64,000 bases of DNA from Mucidula mucida (lineage: Eukaryota > Basidiomycota > Agaricomycetes > Agaricales > Physalacriaceae), in assembly GCA_015501055.1 (NCBI GenBank), contig JADNYV010000002.1:1178001-1242000 (forward strand), read 5' to 3'. How positions within the stretch are numbered: the first letter of the stretch is position 1; each line of letters opens with the position of its first letter. Of this stretch, positions 1-11,664 are shown in pieces. Below the pieces are notes generated by a model. The model saw only the letters and a list, made by a program, of their open reading frames with translations. It had not been told where the DNA came from and did no database searches. Position numbers and translations under genes: made by a program.

Positions 1-1630
1 AATCTTTTCAACCCATTGACAACGTCATGCTCCGTGATGATGCTTGTATACCTTCGTCGCTAGTGTTGGGTGGGATGGAGGGACATTGGGTCCGTTATTG
101 GGACGAGACCTCTACTCTCGCCATGCTCGAGTTCCAGGTCGCTTCCCAAGCAGCGGCGGTCAACACTAAAGAACGCAAGGAAAAGAAGAAAGTCAAAGGT
201 TAGGTGACTGCTTTACTTATCATTAACTTTGCTAAACCTTTTTCAGATGCTGCCAAACCTCTGGCGCAGGCAGTTCCATCCGCTATAACCGTCTCATCTA
301 AGCCTATGACACTCAACTTCAACAAGGGCCCCATAAAGATAAATCCCGGCAAGTATGCTCATCGTGATGTGTTCAAACCACTCATCCTGTAACAGCTGCA
401 GGCGGAGGCCTCAAGACTTCGGTGCTTGGCTTCTCTGCCGATGACGACGAGCCCGAGGATGATGATGCTTCTAGAAAAGGTGGGTATTGCAATTACTTCT
501 AGGACTCAATAGTAATCATCCTTCGTAGCCGGACCATCCAAGCCTTCCCATATCGTCAGTAAGAAGGTATGTCAAATCTTTTTGAGACATCCTCGATAGG
601 AAGTCCCTGTCATCGGCACCTTGACTACTTTTTTTTTTTCAGACTGCCACGAATATTACCAAGTGGAATCAAGTACAGGAGGAGCTCTCCCAAGTCAGTG
701 CCGCACCGACTCAGGTTTCCGCACCGGTGATCATTATCTTTTGGCTATCTTGGTTGCCATTCGGACCGACGAAATTCTTACTTTGTATCCTCCTACACAG
801 GCAAAAGTGGCGAACGAACCTCTGGTGACACCAACTCCATCGGCGACAGTGAAGGACGTCACAACTGCGGACGCCGATTTCGAGTTTGCCGACCAGAATA
901 CGAAGAGCTGCCTCCTTTGTTCGCGACAATTCAAATCGGTGGATCAACTAAAGCGACACAACAAGGAATCGGATTTGCATAAGGCTCGCGTCCTTCCCTC
1001 TGGTGCTCTGTCTGCGTTCTGTGACTGGGCTAACCTCTGTCTTTTCTCTTTGTTTTACCATTGTGCAGACGAACCTCAAGGACTCGGCGTTGCGAGAAAC
1101 CGCACGGCAAAAAGTGCAAAAGGCGCAAGCGCCTAAATACCGCGATCGGGCGTCGGAACGTCGAGTGTTGTTCAACCAGCCTGACGCGCCCATGCCAGAG
1201 ACGGCACAGACATCAAAACCGATGGCTAAGCGTGAGGCCAGTGGACCACCTAGGCCTCCGACTCCTCCGCCTGCACCTCTAAATCCCGGACAAGATACCA
1301 ATAATGTTGGGAATAAGCTTCTCAAGATGATGGGATGGACAGAAGGCACTGGTTTGGGTACCAGTGGTGAAGGTCGCGTTGATCCAATGTATGCTCTTTC
1401 GATGACTCGCCCCATACAAAAGTTGACGCTTGTTTCAGTAAAACAGAGATATACGCAGAGGGTGTTGGTCTAGGCGCAAGCAAAGGCAAAGAAGTGGGCA
1501 AGTACGCAGATGGATACTCGGGCTATGTCTCCATGGCGCAGGATGCGGTAATTTTTGTGGCACCAATATCTAAACTAACCGTTACTTACTCCTTCCGCCA
1601 TTATAGGCACGGGAGAGATATGGATCTTGA
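1..1630 (+). CDS. RBM5/RBM10-like splicing factor (3' part)
   Basis: This is the C-terminal part of a nuclear RNA-binding protein of the RBM5/RBM10 type, a family that works in early spliceosome assembly and alternative splicing. The reading frame is open at base 1, so the start lies outside the window. Spliced exons give a Lys-rich linker, an acidic stretch (near 430-475), a C2H2 zinc finger (CLLCSRQFKSVDQLKRH, near 907-960), the RDRASERR block that follows it in this family, and a G-patch (GWTEGTGLG near 1333, VGLGASKGK near 1463). The last intron ends at 1606 and the protein ends ARERYGS-stop at 1628-1630. The finger, RDRASERR block and G-patch in that order are diagnostic. RRM and OCRE domains, if present, would be upstream and are not visible. 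The next gene is convergent. Confidence 0.85.
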
Positions 1631-1771
1631 GCGCTTCGCAGTGTATAGTGATGATCTCGGTGATAATTATTCTTGCAATATACTATGCGTGTCCATTCCA
1701 AGTCATGACCATAAATTATCAACACAACGAGCGTGGTATCTATCGTATTGTCCTTTGCTAACTAGAAGCTT

Positions 1772-2838
1772 TTACGCCATAACGAAGCCAAGGAGGCCTA
1801 GGACAACACTGAACTTGCCCAGAGATAGTCCCATTGCACCATTGTCGGTCTGCGTTGACGATGCTGCTGAGCCCGTTCCAGTTCTAGTGCCAGTTCCGGA
1901 AGATCCTCCAGCAGTCCCACTGGCAACTGAAAGCGTAGCAGAGTCGACTGACGAGGTGGCAGCAACCGATGTGGTGGCTGTGCCAGTTTGGACTGTAATG
2001 TAAGTGGCACCGACAAGAGCGCCCATCTTGCTATCCTACATAGATTGTCAGCATTGGAAGAAAGACGCGTACAAACGCGATCTACCTCCAAGTAATTCTC
2101 AAAGTCAAAGGTGGAAACACCCATGTTAGCTTGCGAGAAGTCGGCAGGTGCACTGAACGACGACGGTTGCTGGTATACAGCGATGACATAACTGTATTAT
2201 TCGGTCAGAAGACAAACTGCCAAGGCTAGCGCAATGCTTACCGATGCGCGGGATCGCCCTCAGGAGGAGCTGGTCCGGCGTATTCGGTAATAGCAGTAGC
2301 GGACGAGTTGGAGATGGTGCCGTCTGAATAGCGGATGTGAGGAATACACAAAGGCTGCTGCGGAATAACATACCGCCAAGAGTTGCGCCGTTCAATAACC
2401 AATGACGAGTGACAGCGTCGTCGTCCTGACCAACATAGCTGGCATCGACCATAGCAACGGTGAAGGTATCGCCCAGGTCAACAGACGAGTTGGCGGCTGT
2501 CACTGTAATAGTCGGGTAGCCGCCGGCCTCTGCGACGCGTTAGTCGCTCACGCCGGGACCGCATTCCAACCACTCACCAGCCTGAGTAAGGGTCTGTCCC
2601 GGAGTGATGTCTCCGACGCCTATATCTACATTTAGAATGGACCACTGTGTGTACAGAAACGACTCTGACCAGGATAGTTGACTGCCAACACGGCAATGGG
2701 GTTGAAGCTGTCGAACAAATCGGGAACAATGTGCGATTGCGTAAAGTGCGCCTTGATGGCTGCAATGCCTGTTGCAGTATTCGACTGCGAGGCAACGAAG
2801 GGCAGAAGGGACAAGGAAACAGCAACGAGTGAAATCAT
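1772..2838 (-). CDS. Secreted PEBP-like protein with GPI-type tail
   Basis: Six spliced exons give roughly 265 residues. The protein opens with a clear signal peptide (MISLVAVSLSLLPFVASQ). The core matches the phosphatidylethanolamine-binding protein fold as found in basidiomycetes: VDLGDTFTVAMVDAS, RHWLLNGATL and EYAGPAPPEGDPAHRYV, where the last corresponds to the P-x-G-x-HRY part of the ligand pocket. The usual DPDAP loop is replaced by VDASYVGQDDDA. A Ser/Thr/Gly-rich spacer of about 50 residues follows and the chain ends in a hydrophobic stretch (FSVVLGLLGFVMA), the layout of a GPI-anchored wall or membrane protein. All introns are GT-AG and keep phase. The fold call is firm. Ligand and role are unknown, and anchoring is inferred from the tail alone. 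Confidence 0.8.
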
Positions 2839-3099
2839 GGCGGACAGAAAATGAGAATATGGGGGTTAAGAAGAAAGAGGTTTTATACTGCTCTGTGGCA
2901 GTGTTTCTTGGCAAAGCAATGCCGTCCAGCCGTTCGCGCGCCTTGTTTCACCTTTGCAGGCAATTCCACGTCTATGGATTAAATATTGCAACCTATGCTA
3001 CAGTCTGTGATGAGAGAATGCGACGTAATACAGATACATAGAATAAATCATTAGGAATGTATGCGACAAAGCTTGAAACCCGGTCGTGAACCTCTCAAG

Positions 3100-6000
3100 T
3101 CATGCATCACCACCACTCTCACTCGACTTCTCCGACTGACCCGTAGCCTCTGAAAAATCAAGCCCGATCTCCGCAGACAATGGAGAGGTTGGGACATCCT
3201 CTGAAAACGACAAATTTCGCCGGTTCCTTCTCCGCCGAGAGGCAGCAAACGTGGGTGAAGATGGGGTAGGTAATTCGAAACCACCAGACTGCATGCTGGC
3301 AAGCAGATTCAACGCGAAATCAGGATTGTCTATGTTCGCACCAATGGGTGCTGGAGCGCTGGGGCGTGCTTTGTTGTGACCTTTGCGTATGGTTTCCCCG
3401 TTTCGCAGCTTCTCCAACAAACTATCCAGTGCATCAGCCTTTTCGCTTGACATCTCGATGGCTTTCTCCCGATTAGCCCGCATTTCTTCGGCCGCAGTTC
3501 TCCTCTGCTCGGCTGCTAAACGTTCGTCTGCAGCAGTCTGATTCTCCCCTTTGAATTTCTGTCATATATTAGTCAGTTGGTGTCGAAAGAATGAAGTGTA
3601 GACCTACCTGGTACGAAGTTGTGAAGACCTTGAAGATACGGAAGAATTCCGATGAGGTTAGGTTACGATTCTCTTCTTCGCCATAGTAACTAACGACTTC
3701 AGAAAAAGTTGTCTCCGCTAGCTTGACTTCGTCGGCCAAATCGTCCAATTGGAATTTCGCCTTATTGATGAACGCCCACATCTGAGTGCCATACCGGTCC
3801 GTTGGATCGATGTTCGCAAAGTGCTTGGTCAGTTCCTCCCGCACAAGTTTTAGTCCATCTCGAAGCTCTGCAAACCCTTTGCGAACATCCACAAGGTTGA
3901 CTGTCACCGATGTATTAGGCATGTCCTGTTTATACTGATACGCGTACCTCGATGTGCAGCCGCCGGTTTTTCTAGTTCGTCGAGGAAAGCTTCTATGTGA
4001 GGGAAATGATTGACCACCGTTCGCTCTAGGAAATGAAGCAGTGTCGTGTTGTTGACCGATTTGGTATCCACTAACTAAATTTCCGTCAGGTGTGCTCAAA
4101 TTATCAGAACGAAATTGTACTTTGTTAATACTGCTTATTCGGAACCCGAAGGCGCCACCTTTCACCCCCGTACCATTCATGTAGTTACCGATGAGGAGAA
4201 TTAGCTGACACACATGGTCAATATAACAGTAAGGCATTGAGGTAAGGAAACTAACGTTGAGAAGTTCCTTGAAGGCTTTGGCGTTGAGGAGTGCATCAGC
4301 GGCTTCCGACAATATTCGTGCTCCCTATCACTGTTGTCAAACGGACGTAAAGCACAGGAAGATGCATGACTGACATCGTCTAGTAGAGTCCATCGCTCTT
4401 CGAAAGTGCATTTGTACAACATGCCATCTATTCGAGCCCCGAGACGGTCAATCTGAATCAACTTCACCATAAGACGATCAGCGGGATGCAGTTCGGCAAG
4501 TTCTTCCGGTTCAGAGTTTCTATAGACATTAAGTTTGCCCTCCTGTCACAAGGCATGAGCGTAGCACGTAGACGAATAAAAGTACATACCTGCTCCGGTG
4601 TGGGCAGGACTCGTTTCAATTCACTCAAGAACAACTGCGTGCAAAGATCCTGATCGAACTGTTGGATCTTGCGGGCAATTTCCTCAGGCTGGAGCTTCTT
4701 GACCCCTTGGATGAGGATCTCTATAACACGGGAATGAATAACACGCAGAGGGAGATAATGGAGTGCTCTTACCGACACGCTTCTTGGTTTCCATATCAAG
4801 GACACTTTTCAATTCTGCACGTTTCTGCTTGGCTGCGACTAGGTCAGACAAGTTCCAAGATGTTCAAGCCAATGGCATCGCTCACCCATGAGATTGATCA
4901 TCAATTGTCGAGCCTTAAAGTCTTCCTCCATCTCCAAGAAGATACGATCAGCTTGGAGTTTCTTCAGCATCTCTTGCTCTTTCTGCGGTTCTTCTTCATT
5001 CCAAATCGTCTTTGAGACTTGTTGATGAGCTAGTTTATCCCACTGGAGCTGTTTCATCTTGGTCCCGGGCGTGACAGGAAGTTCTTTGCGGGCGGATAAA
5101 AGATTGAGGTTAGCACCCAACAACATAGATGCACGAGCGGAGCCAGGCGCAGAGCTGGGATTGGAAGCAAAACCGCGAGGTGGAGGAGGCGGAGGCGGTG
5201 GTGGCGGTGTACCGGCCAACGATGAACTAGCTGAAATAGTGCCAACAAACCCAGGCGGTGGAGGTGGAGGTGGTGGAGGTGGTGGTGGAGGAGGAGGCGG
5301 AGGGGGAGGAGGCGGTGGAGGAGGAGGGGGAGCACCAGAAGTCGGTACCGCCGGCGGTACTGCAGGACTACCGGTCAATTCTCCCGAAGGCGCTGCGCCC
5401 TTGCCCGACTGCTTCCTGGCTAATTTTTCCTTAAGAGCCTCAGCGAAAGTGCTAGAGTTACCGGCAGGAACGCCGTCAACAGATATCTGCGAACTGATCG
5501 AAGTCAAGGGCGTATCCGACGAATGGTTAGACCCGCCAACTGACCGAGAGCTCTCACTGATGTCGTCCTTAGATCCAGACGTCGGGATATCACCCATGAA
5601 GTCGCCATCATCAACTTGAGGTGCCAGCAAAGCGCTAGTCTTGTACGGCGTTTCAAGCCCGAGGGGAGGCCGATCAGCGCGACGCGGAGACCCTCTGGTA
5701 CTTCGCGAATTGGAGAGTTGACCATTACTAGGCGGAGAGTACTGTAATGCACTTAGATGGCAGTTCAGATGAAAAACCAGCAATGACTTACGATAGTCAC
5801 GCCGGCCGCTATCTGATGTTGGATTTGTTCCTCCGCATCCTTGTCATCAGCGTCCATGAACTGCGATACACGACTTTCTGCCTCGTCGCTGCCTTTGAAC
5901 CCAGGCTTCGGTGATTTTTTAACTATCTTGGACCCTCGGCGCAGTCCGCCTGCCTTACGAGGAGTTGCATCGGAATCCGCATCGTCACTATCATCGTCGA

Positions 6001-8545
6001 AGCCAGTGGTCGGGCCTTTGCGGCGTTTCTGTTTGTCTCGGCCCTCCAGAATACCTATGGTCTTGCTGCGCTGGAAGTGCTTTTCGAGAGTCTGTACAAG
6101 AGCTTTGCGGTCCATGGCACCAGTGTCCATAATCGTGTCTACGCCTTTGCCAACCTCCTTAAGCATCTTGAACAGCTCCATGATCTGATATTCAAGTTGG
6201 GCTATCTGCTCCTCGTATCCCGACTTCTGCGCTACCATCTGGCTCTGGAGTCGCGTCGTAGTTTCCCTCGATACCTCGAGCTTGTGCTCGAGGTGACTAA
6301 TGCGATCCTTGAGCTTTCCGACAAGGCCGTCTTGCCCTTGAGAAATCTCGTCCTCGAGCGCCTCCTTCTCAAGTTTGAAGCGCAGAGCGTCGGCCCGAGC
6401 TTTGTTGGCCTCTTCTTCCACGCCTTGATATCGATCGGTTTCATTGAACTGCGCGATTATACGCTCAACGGAATGCCCGAAGCGCACCTCTGCACCAGCC
6501 AATTTCTTATCCATGACGACATCTGTAACCAAAGAATCCAGAAGTTGATAGTAATGAACCATGGGAGGTCCTTCCTCCCGAATGAGAAGAAGATGCTGCA
6601 TCATGGAAAGGAAATGATCCTTCGCTTTCGAATCCTGAACCTTGGCCGAAATAGCGTTATACACATCTTGTGGATTGTTAAGGTCCCGAAGAATTTGCTG
6701 GTCAAGTCTCTCTCGCAGTCTTTGTTCATCGTCGTCAAGAGACTTCTGCAGGGAACGTAACTGCTTGTCGATGCCTGGCACCCCAAAATCCCGACATAGA
6801 GCCAGTATTCGCTGGAGACCTGCAGCCTCCATCTGAGATCTATGATGGAGCCGAAGATCAAGATCATCTATAAAGTAAAGAACGCCACCCAAAAGGATGA
6901 GGTTCGCAAGCTGAAGAAATCATGAGAGAAGGTTGCAACAAGTATCAAAAAACAATACCGCGTATTCGTTGAGGTTACTCTCTATAGCACCGGCTTTGCG
7001 TACGTCTTCACTGGCACCGACTAAACTACCCATCTTGCCCCTACCGGACAATGAGTGCTCCATAGACTTGAACCAATAGTCATACGGCCCTCCATTCTCG
7101 TTGTTTGAAGAACTGAGGGTCTCCAACGCGGCAATAACTAGATGCAGTGCTTGGCCATCATTCCAATAAGCCAAGAAAGAAAGTAAGTCGAGAACGAGAC
7201 GTCGTGTTGGTATGTGTGGCGTATTCAAAGAGGATGCAACTTGAGTTACGATCAAATTATGCGTAAGCGCTTCAGCGGTAGCAGACTATTTAATGCTCAG
7301 TAGGATGTGGGCATGGCAGTAAAAAGCTTACGGGATTGTTGAGAATCTGTTTAAGACATTTGACGATCTCGTACTCCAGGTTGATATCATTCTCCGTTCT
7401 GAGGGCAAATTAGTCTAAACCAACTACGTTGTTGATAGTTACCTTGAACCGCCTTTTCGGCTAATGTGCATCAAAGTTTGAGCGAGTACAGACGTTCCTT
7501 GTATAGATATAAAGTGCTGAAACCAACTACATGTGCGGTGTTGAGCAACAATTCATATTGTGTAGACGAAGACGCACCTTAACTCTTTACTACGCAGAGA
7601 AACTAACAAACTACCAGCTTGCTTCGGAGTAATCGTCTTGTTCAGAAACTTCTGGATATACCACTCTGGCGTCTCCCGAAGTATGGCGATAGGCTGACCG
7701 GTTTCTGTCTGGCGTCGCGACTGGTCGTCTCGAGCGCGCTCCTCTCGCCTTCGTATCTGCCAGTCGTTGTACACCATGTGCCATTTCTGATCAAGAGAAA
7801 GAGACGGCATGTCCGTGAGATCTCGAGTGCGCTTCACGTTCTCGAACAGGGCTTCGATTTCCTCGTCTGTTTCGGGGCGTGGAAATTGGGCATCATCGTG
7901 ACTAGTGCCATGGGTTTGGCGGTGTGGATGATAGAAATGCGAGACATGAGAGCCACTCTCGGAGCCAGAAAGGGAGGGGGCATGCCTCGAATATCGGTTG
8001 TCTGACCGTGTCGTTGCTGTAGACATTGGTCGCGTGGTGCCAGAAGATGAGGCTGTGGGAAGGGGCGGGTATGAAGATCCATTGGAATGTGGGTATTGTC
8101 CAAAGTCAGACATGGAAGGACTGCGGCGGCCTGAAGATGTGGATGAAGCTTCACTTCGCCGCATACGGGAGGTCTGCGGGTTCTGTGCTTTGGAGGGTAA
8201 CGACGAAGTGGAGTCGGTGTACAATGTCGCAGAGTCCGAGACTGTGCTGGGTGATCCTGGGCGATTGTTCTGGGCATAATCCTCATAGGCTCGTTCTCGC
8301 TCTGCCCTGCTTCGGCTCATCGCAAATTTGTTGAGTTCGGTGCCATTGGGCGTCAAGGTGGGATTCGTGATGGGTGCAGATATGTAGGAGCCGCCACGGA
8401 GACCTTGGGAGACGGTCCCTACAGGAAGTGGGGAACTTGGAGGCGGTCCAAGCTTGTCGTAGGGCACGGAGCTTTCACCTAGTTCTCGGCCTGACAGAGA
8501 CGACTGACGGGGTCGGCCTTTCCGACGCCCGAATATGGTGTCCAT
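3100..8545 (-). CDS. Diaphanous-related formin (Bni1/SepA/For3 type)
   Basis: Large multi-exon gene for an actin-nucleating formin that builds unbranched filaments for polarised growth and septation under Rho-GTPase control. Reading from 8545, a Ser-rich N-terminus (MDTIFGRRKGRPRQSS) leads into the GTPase-binding/FH3 region (about 7.9 to 6.5 kb), a coiled coil (about 6.5-6.1 kb, HLEHKLEVSRETTTRLQSQM), and an FH1 with one run of 26 prolines plus a shorter one. FH2 begins at KMKQLQWDKLAHQQ (about 5050) and continues to about 3570 with LIGNYMNGTGVKGGAFGFR. The autoinhibitory DAD helix is ALDSLLEKLRNGETIRKG (about 3378-3432). Exon junctions examined keep frame. A second, different formin starts at 11665 on the other strand. 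Confidence 0.93.
5254..5332. repeat. Polyproline-coding low-complexity tract in FH1
   Basis: A purine-rich (G/A/T-interrupted GGN) run on the plus strand encodes 26 consecutive prolines of the formin FH1 on the minus strand. Mixed third bases (cct, cca, ccc, ccg) show it is not a pure triplet expansion. FH1 polyproline binds profilin-actin, and a second run lies near 5180-5210. The tract length is a likely site of strain variation or assembly error. Confidence 0.85.
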
Positions 8546-8818
8546 GCCGCTACCCGAATCTTAGGCTATCGCAATGGGCCTCGTCGGGCAAAGGGAGGAG
8601 CGGGAGGGTAGAATCACAAAAGTGACATGCAAGTTTTGAAACTAGCGATCGTGTTGTGTTCCTGTGCGAAGGGTTCTGCTAAATAAAGCAACACAATCTG
8701 TCTCCAACGTTCAGCACCCCAAGCACATATCTGTAACGCATTTGTACATTTGTAGTCTATCCGTGAGTAGCTAGTAACATGTACATACAAAATCCATATC
8801 CAAGATGTCAACATAAAT
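8546..8818. other. Intergenic region upstream of formin 1
   Basis: Non-coding stretch between the formin start at 8545 and the stop of the proline-rich gene at 8819. Both genes lie on the minus strand, so it holds the 3' end of the upstream gene and the formin promoter. I see no TATA box, small gene or repeat in it. Confidence 0.5.
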
Positions 8819-11309
8819 CTATATCTTTTTGTTCAGTTCCATATTCGATTCTCCCAACAGCTGCCTCAAGATCACCTCCATGCGCATTTGATCCTGTCTC
8901 CAACGTTGCTGCTCCTCCGCCCATCTCGCCTCATACAAAGATCCCAACGTACCCACAGCAGCTAACGCCCGCTTCAGTTGGTCCTCCTGTCCACCATCAG
9001 TAGACGGCGACATCAAGCGATCCGTCAAAGAAAATCGCTGAGTGCGAGAGTTCTTCCTCTGAGTGGCAATTTGCTTGAAGCTCGCTTTCAATGGAAGGAT
9101 AGCAGTGGTCGGGGTTCGGCGTACAGCCCGGGAGCGCAAGACGTGCAACTTGCTTGAATGTGATGGAGCAGCCATTAAAACCATAGTCGCATCGGTTTGA
9201 CGATCAAGGTTTTGGAACTAGATCCCGAGTCAGTACTGTTGTCGGCGACGAGAAGAGCAACTTACAGCCTGGACCAAAGCATCCCAACGAATTTCCCATC
9301 GTCTCCTCCGCTTCTCGACATTGCCCACGTACGTCGGATGATACTCGACTTCGAGCAGATCCTCTTCGTCATCTTCTTCGTCGACCCATTCCTCATCATC
9401 GTCGGTTACCACAGTCGGCGTAGTCCCGTTGACCCATTGACCTTCCTCTGGAGCAGCGAATTGACTTTCTCCTGCGGTCTCCTCTCCACTGCTCGACGGT
9501 TCGGGACTTGTTTCTCTTGGTTGAGTGCTTTCAACTCGGGGAGGCGGCTTCCTAAAACTGCTTTCCCTTCGCAGATCGGCCGAATTTGTCTTCTTTTTCA
9601 CCCTTCTCGGAGGAGGAGGGAAACCTTGAAGAGGCTCGTGGCTTGGACTGGAGCGCATGCTCATGCTCGGAGGAGCTCGGTTTCCGAGGATACGTTGAGT
9701 ATACCAGTACGCCCACGGATCGAATGTGGGAGGGAAAGGCGTGGCAGAAGGTGTAAACGTGGATTCCGTTATGTTGCCCGGAGCGTTGTTCTGGGCGAAA
9801 ATCTGCCATTGCTTTGCAAACTGTTCTTGAATGACAGCAGGATTGAGATCGACACCGTTGCGCGCAGGAGGCATCTGCTGAACGCGTCGAACGTGTGAGA
9901 ATGGGTATGGATACGGCGAGCCAGGAGGTAAACCCCCAAAGTCATAATTCCCTGAAATCAGTGGAGATGGGGAAGGTGGATTCGTCTGGCTATGAGGCGT
10001 TGGGGGTATGGGTGCATCCGGTCGCGGGCTTCGCGCAAGATAGGCTTGAATATACGCTGAAGTCGGATTATCCATAAAGTTATGCAAATCGTCAGGATTG
10101 AACTGCGACGCGTAATCTGGATGAACCTCGGGATGCGCTATATTGCCATGCCGTTGGGGTTGGGGTGCATCAAAGAAAGCTGAATTGAGACCTCGGAGAT
10201 TGAGTTGGTCGGACGCAGCATTTCGAGAACGCTTGTTTTGATAAGGGATGTCCGGAAGAGCGGCAGTAGGAGATCGCGGGGTATATGAACCCTCCTCAGA
10301 TGAACGTTTCTCTGACTGCTCGATGAGAGTGTCATCCTCGTCGTCGCGATGACCGGCCCGGCTACTTCGACCATCATACCGCGACGAATTACCCTCCGGA
10401 TGGAGGTCTGACGACGGGGTAGGCGAAGTGTCCCTGTCCTCCTCGGGTTCTTCTTGAACTGGAAGGGACTTGTCGGGACTGCGCGTATGAATGGCCTGAA
10501 GGGGTGGAGTCTGTGTCGCAAGAGAAATGGGAGCTCGTTTGACGGCAGGAGGAGAATCGTACTGGTCTCGATACTGGATATAACCTGGCGCTTGTGCGGC
10601 AGTCTCGCCCGGGGTACCAAGCGGCGTATGATAGCTCGGTGAAGCCCGTCTCTCTGGGGTCTTGACGTTGGATGTGAACTTTGCATTAGGGTCTTGTATG
10701 GCGGGCATATCGGAAGTGCCATTGGAATATCCGAGCGGATAGCTACTTACAGGTTGGGCGAAATTGACGCCTTGCTGCTGTTGATCTGCACGCTCGATGT
10801 CGGCCAGTAGTTCTTCAGTCATCTCCATCTGCCAGTCAACGCCATCCTGGAACTTTTGGAGAAACTGTTGGGGCGGAACACGATTAATAGGACGGGGATA
10901 ATGCGTGACACCACCGGCATGTAATGGAGATGGGCTCATGCTGCGGCGCTCGTCTGGTGGACTGGGATGAGGCGGCGTAGGCAGCAGCCTCTGCACCTGA
11001 GGCTGAGCCTGGGGAGATCGTCGAGTACCGGGGCCGTTCGTTGCCGTTGGACTGCCTTGCTGGGCGGAGGCAAAGATCTGAACGGCAGACGGCATCAGTG
11101 GCATCGACTGGGTCTTCGCGGCGCGTGGCCGAAAAGAGGGAGATGGTGAGTTCTCGCGGTGAATCCCACCCGCCGTTTCACGATGTATCGAGCCTGTGAA
11201 TGCGCAGTGAGAACGTAGAGTCGATCTTTGTAGATGTAGACAGACCTATCTGTGATTTCCGTGGGCGCTGGACCTGGGGAGAGAGAGACTGGGACTGATT
11301 TGTTGCCAT
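8819..11309 (-). CDS. Proline/serine-rich protein of unknown function
   Basis: Three exons give roughly 790 residues. Exon 1 (from 11309, MATNQSQSLSPQVQRPRKS) joins through a 50-60 nt intron to the long exon (11.2-9.27 kb), which joins an exon ending at 8819. Both junctions keep phase. Most of the protein is low-complexity Pro/Ser/Glu sequence and likely disordered. Two parts look structured: an acidic stretch leading to RRRRWEIRWDALVQAFQNLD, followed by an Arg-rich block (LHVLRSRAVRR), and a C-terminal helix rich in Ala, Arg and Gln (YEARWAEEQQRWRQDQMRM). I do not recognise the family. It sits between two formins and shares a 355-bp divergent promoter region with the second, which hints at a polarity or septation role, but that is inference from position only. 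Confidence 0.75.
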
Positions 11310-11664
11310 CGTAGAGAGGCGGGGAATGGGAGAGATGGGCAACGTAAAAAAAGAGACAAGGGTCAAAAACAAAGACTTTCTATTAGGGCTTGCGCGTGCC
11401 TCCAGCAGGAAACAACGAGGTGTAAACACAGCGACGACGCCTCGAGGCTGCCTCGCGGTCCAAATTGGGCGGCCGCATGATCCGAAATGCTTGCTTGCCA
11501 CAACTTGAACTAAAGCCTGACTATAGCGTGTTGAAGACGAGAGCAAGTCTCGCCACGTGTTGGCTGCACTACCCGCCGATCTCTGACGTCGCTCTCCTTT
11601 GCCAATGCTTTGACTCTGACGACCGCGTCCGATACCCTCTCTGCTCTGTCCATTTACGACCATC
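11310..11664. promoter_or_regulatory. Divergent intergenic region, Pro-rich gene / formin 2
   Basis: 355 bp between two divergently transcribed starts (11309 minus, 11665 plus). No TATA box or repeat is obvious. ORFs reading through it are short and have no recognisable protein features. It presumably holds both promoters. Confidence 0.5.

Noticed and set aside
5059..5619. Gly-rich ORF on the plus strand
   Set aside because: It is the complement of the formin FH1 polyproline tract.
9197..9898. Plus-strand ORF of 233 codons
   Set aside because: Antisense to the proline-rich gene, no motifs, composition of a mirrored coding strand.
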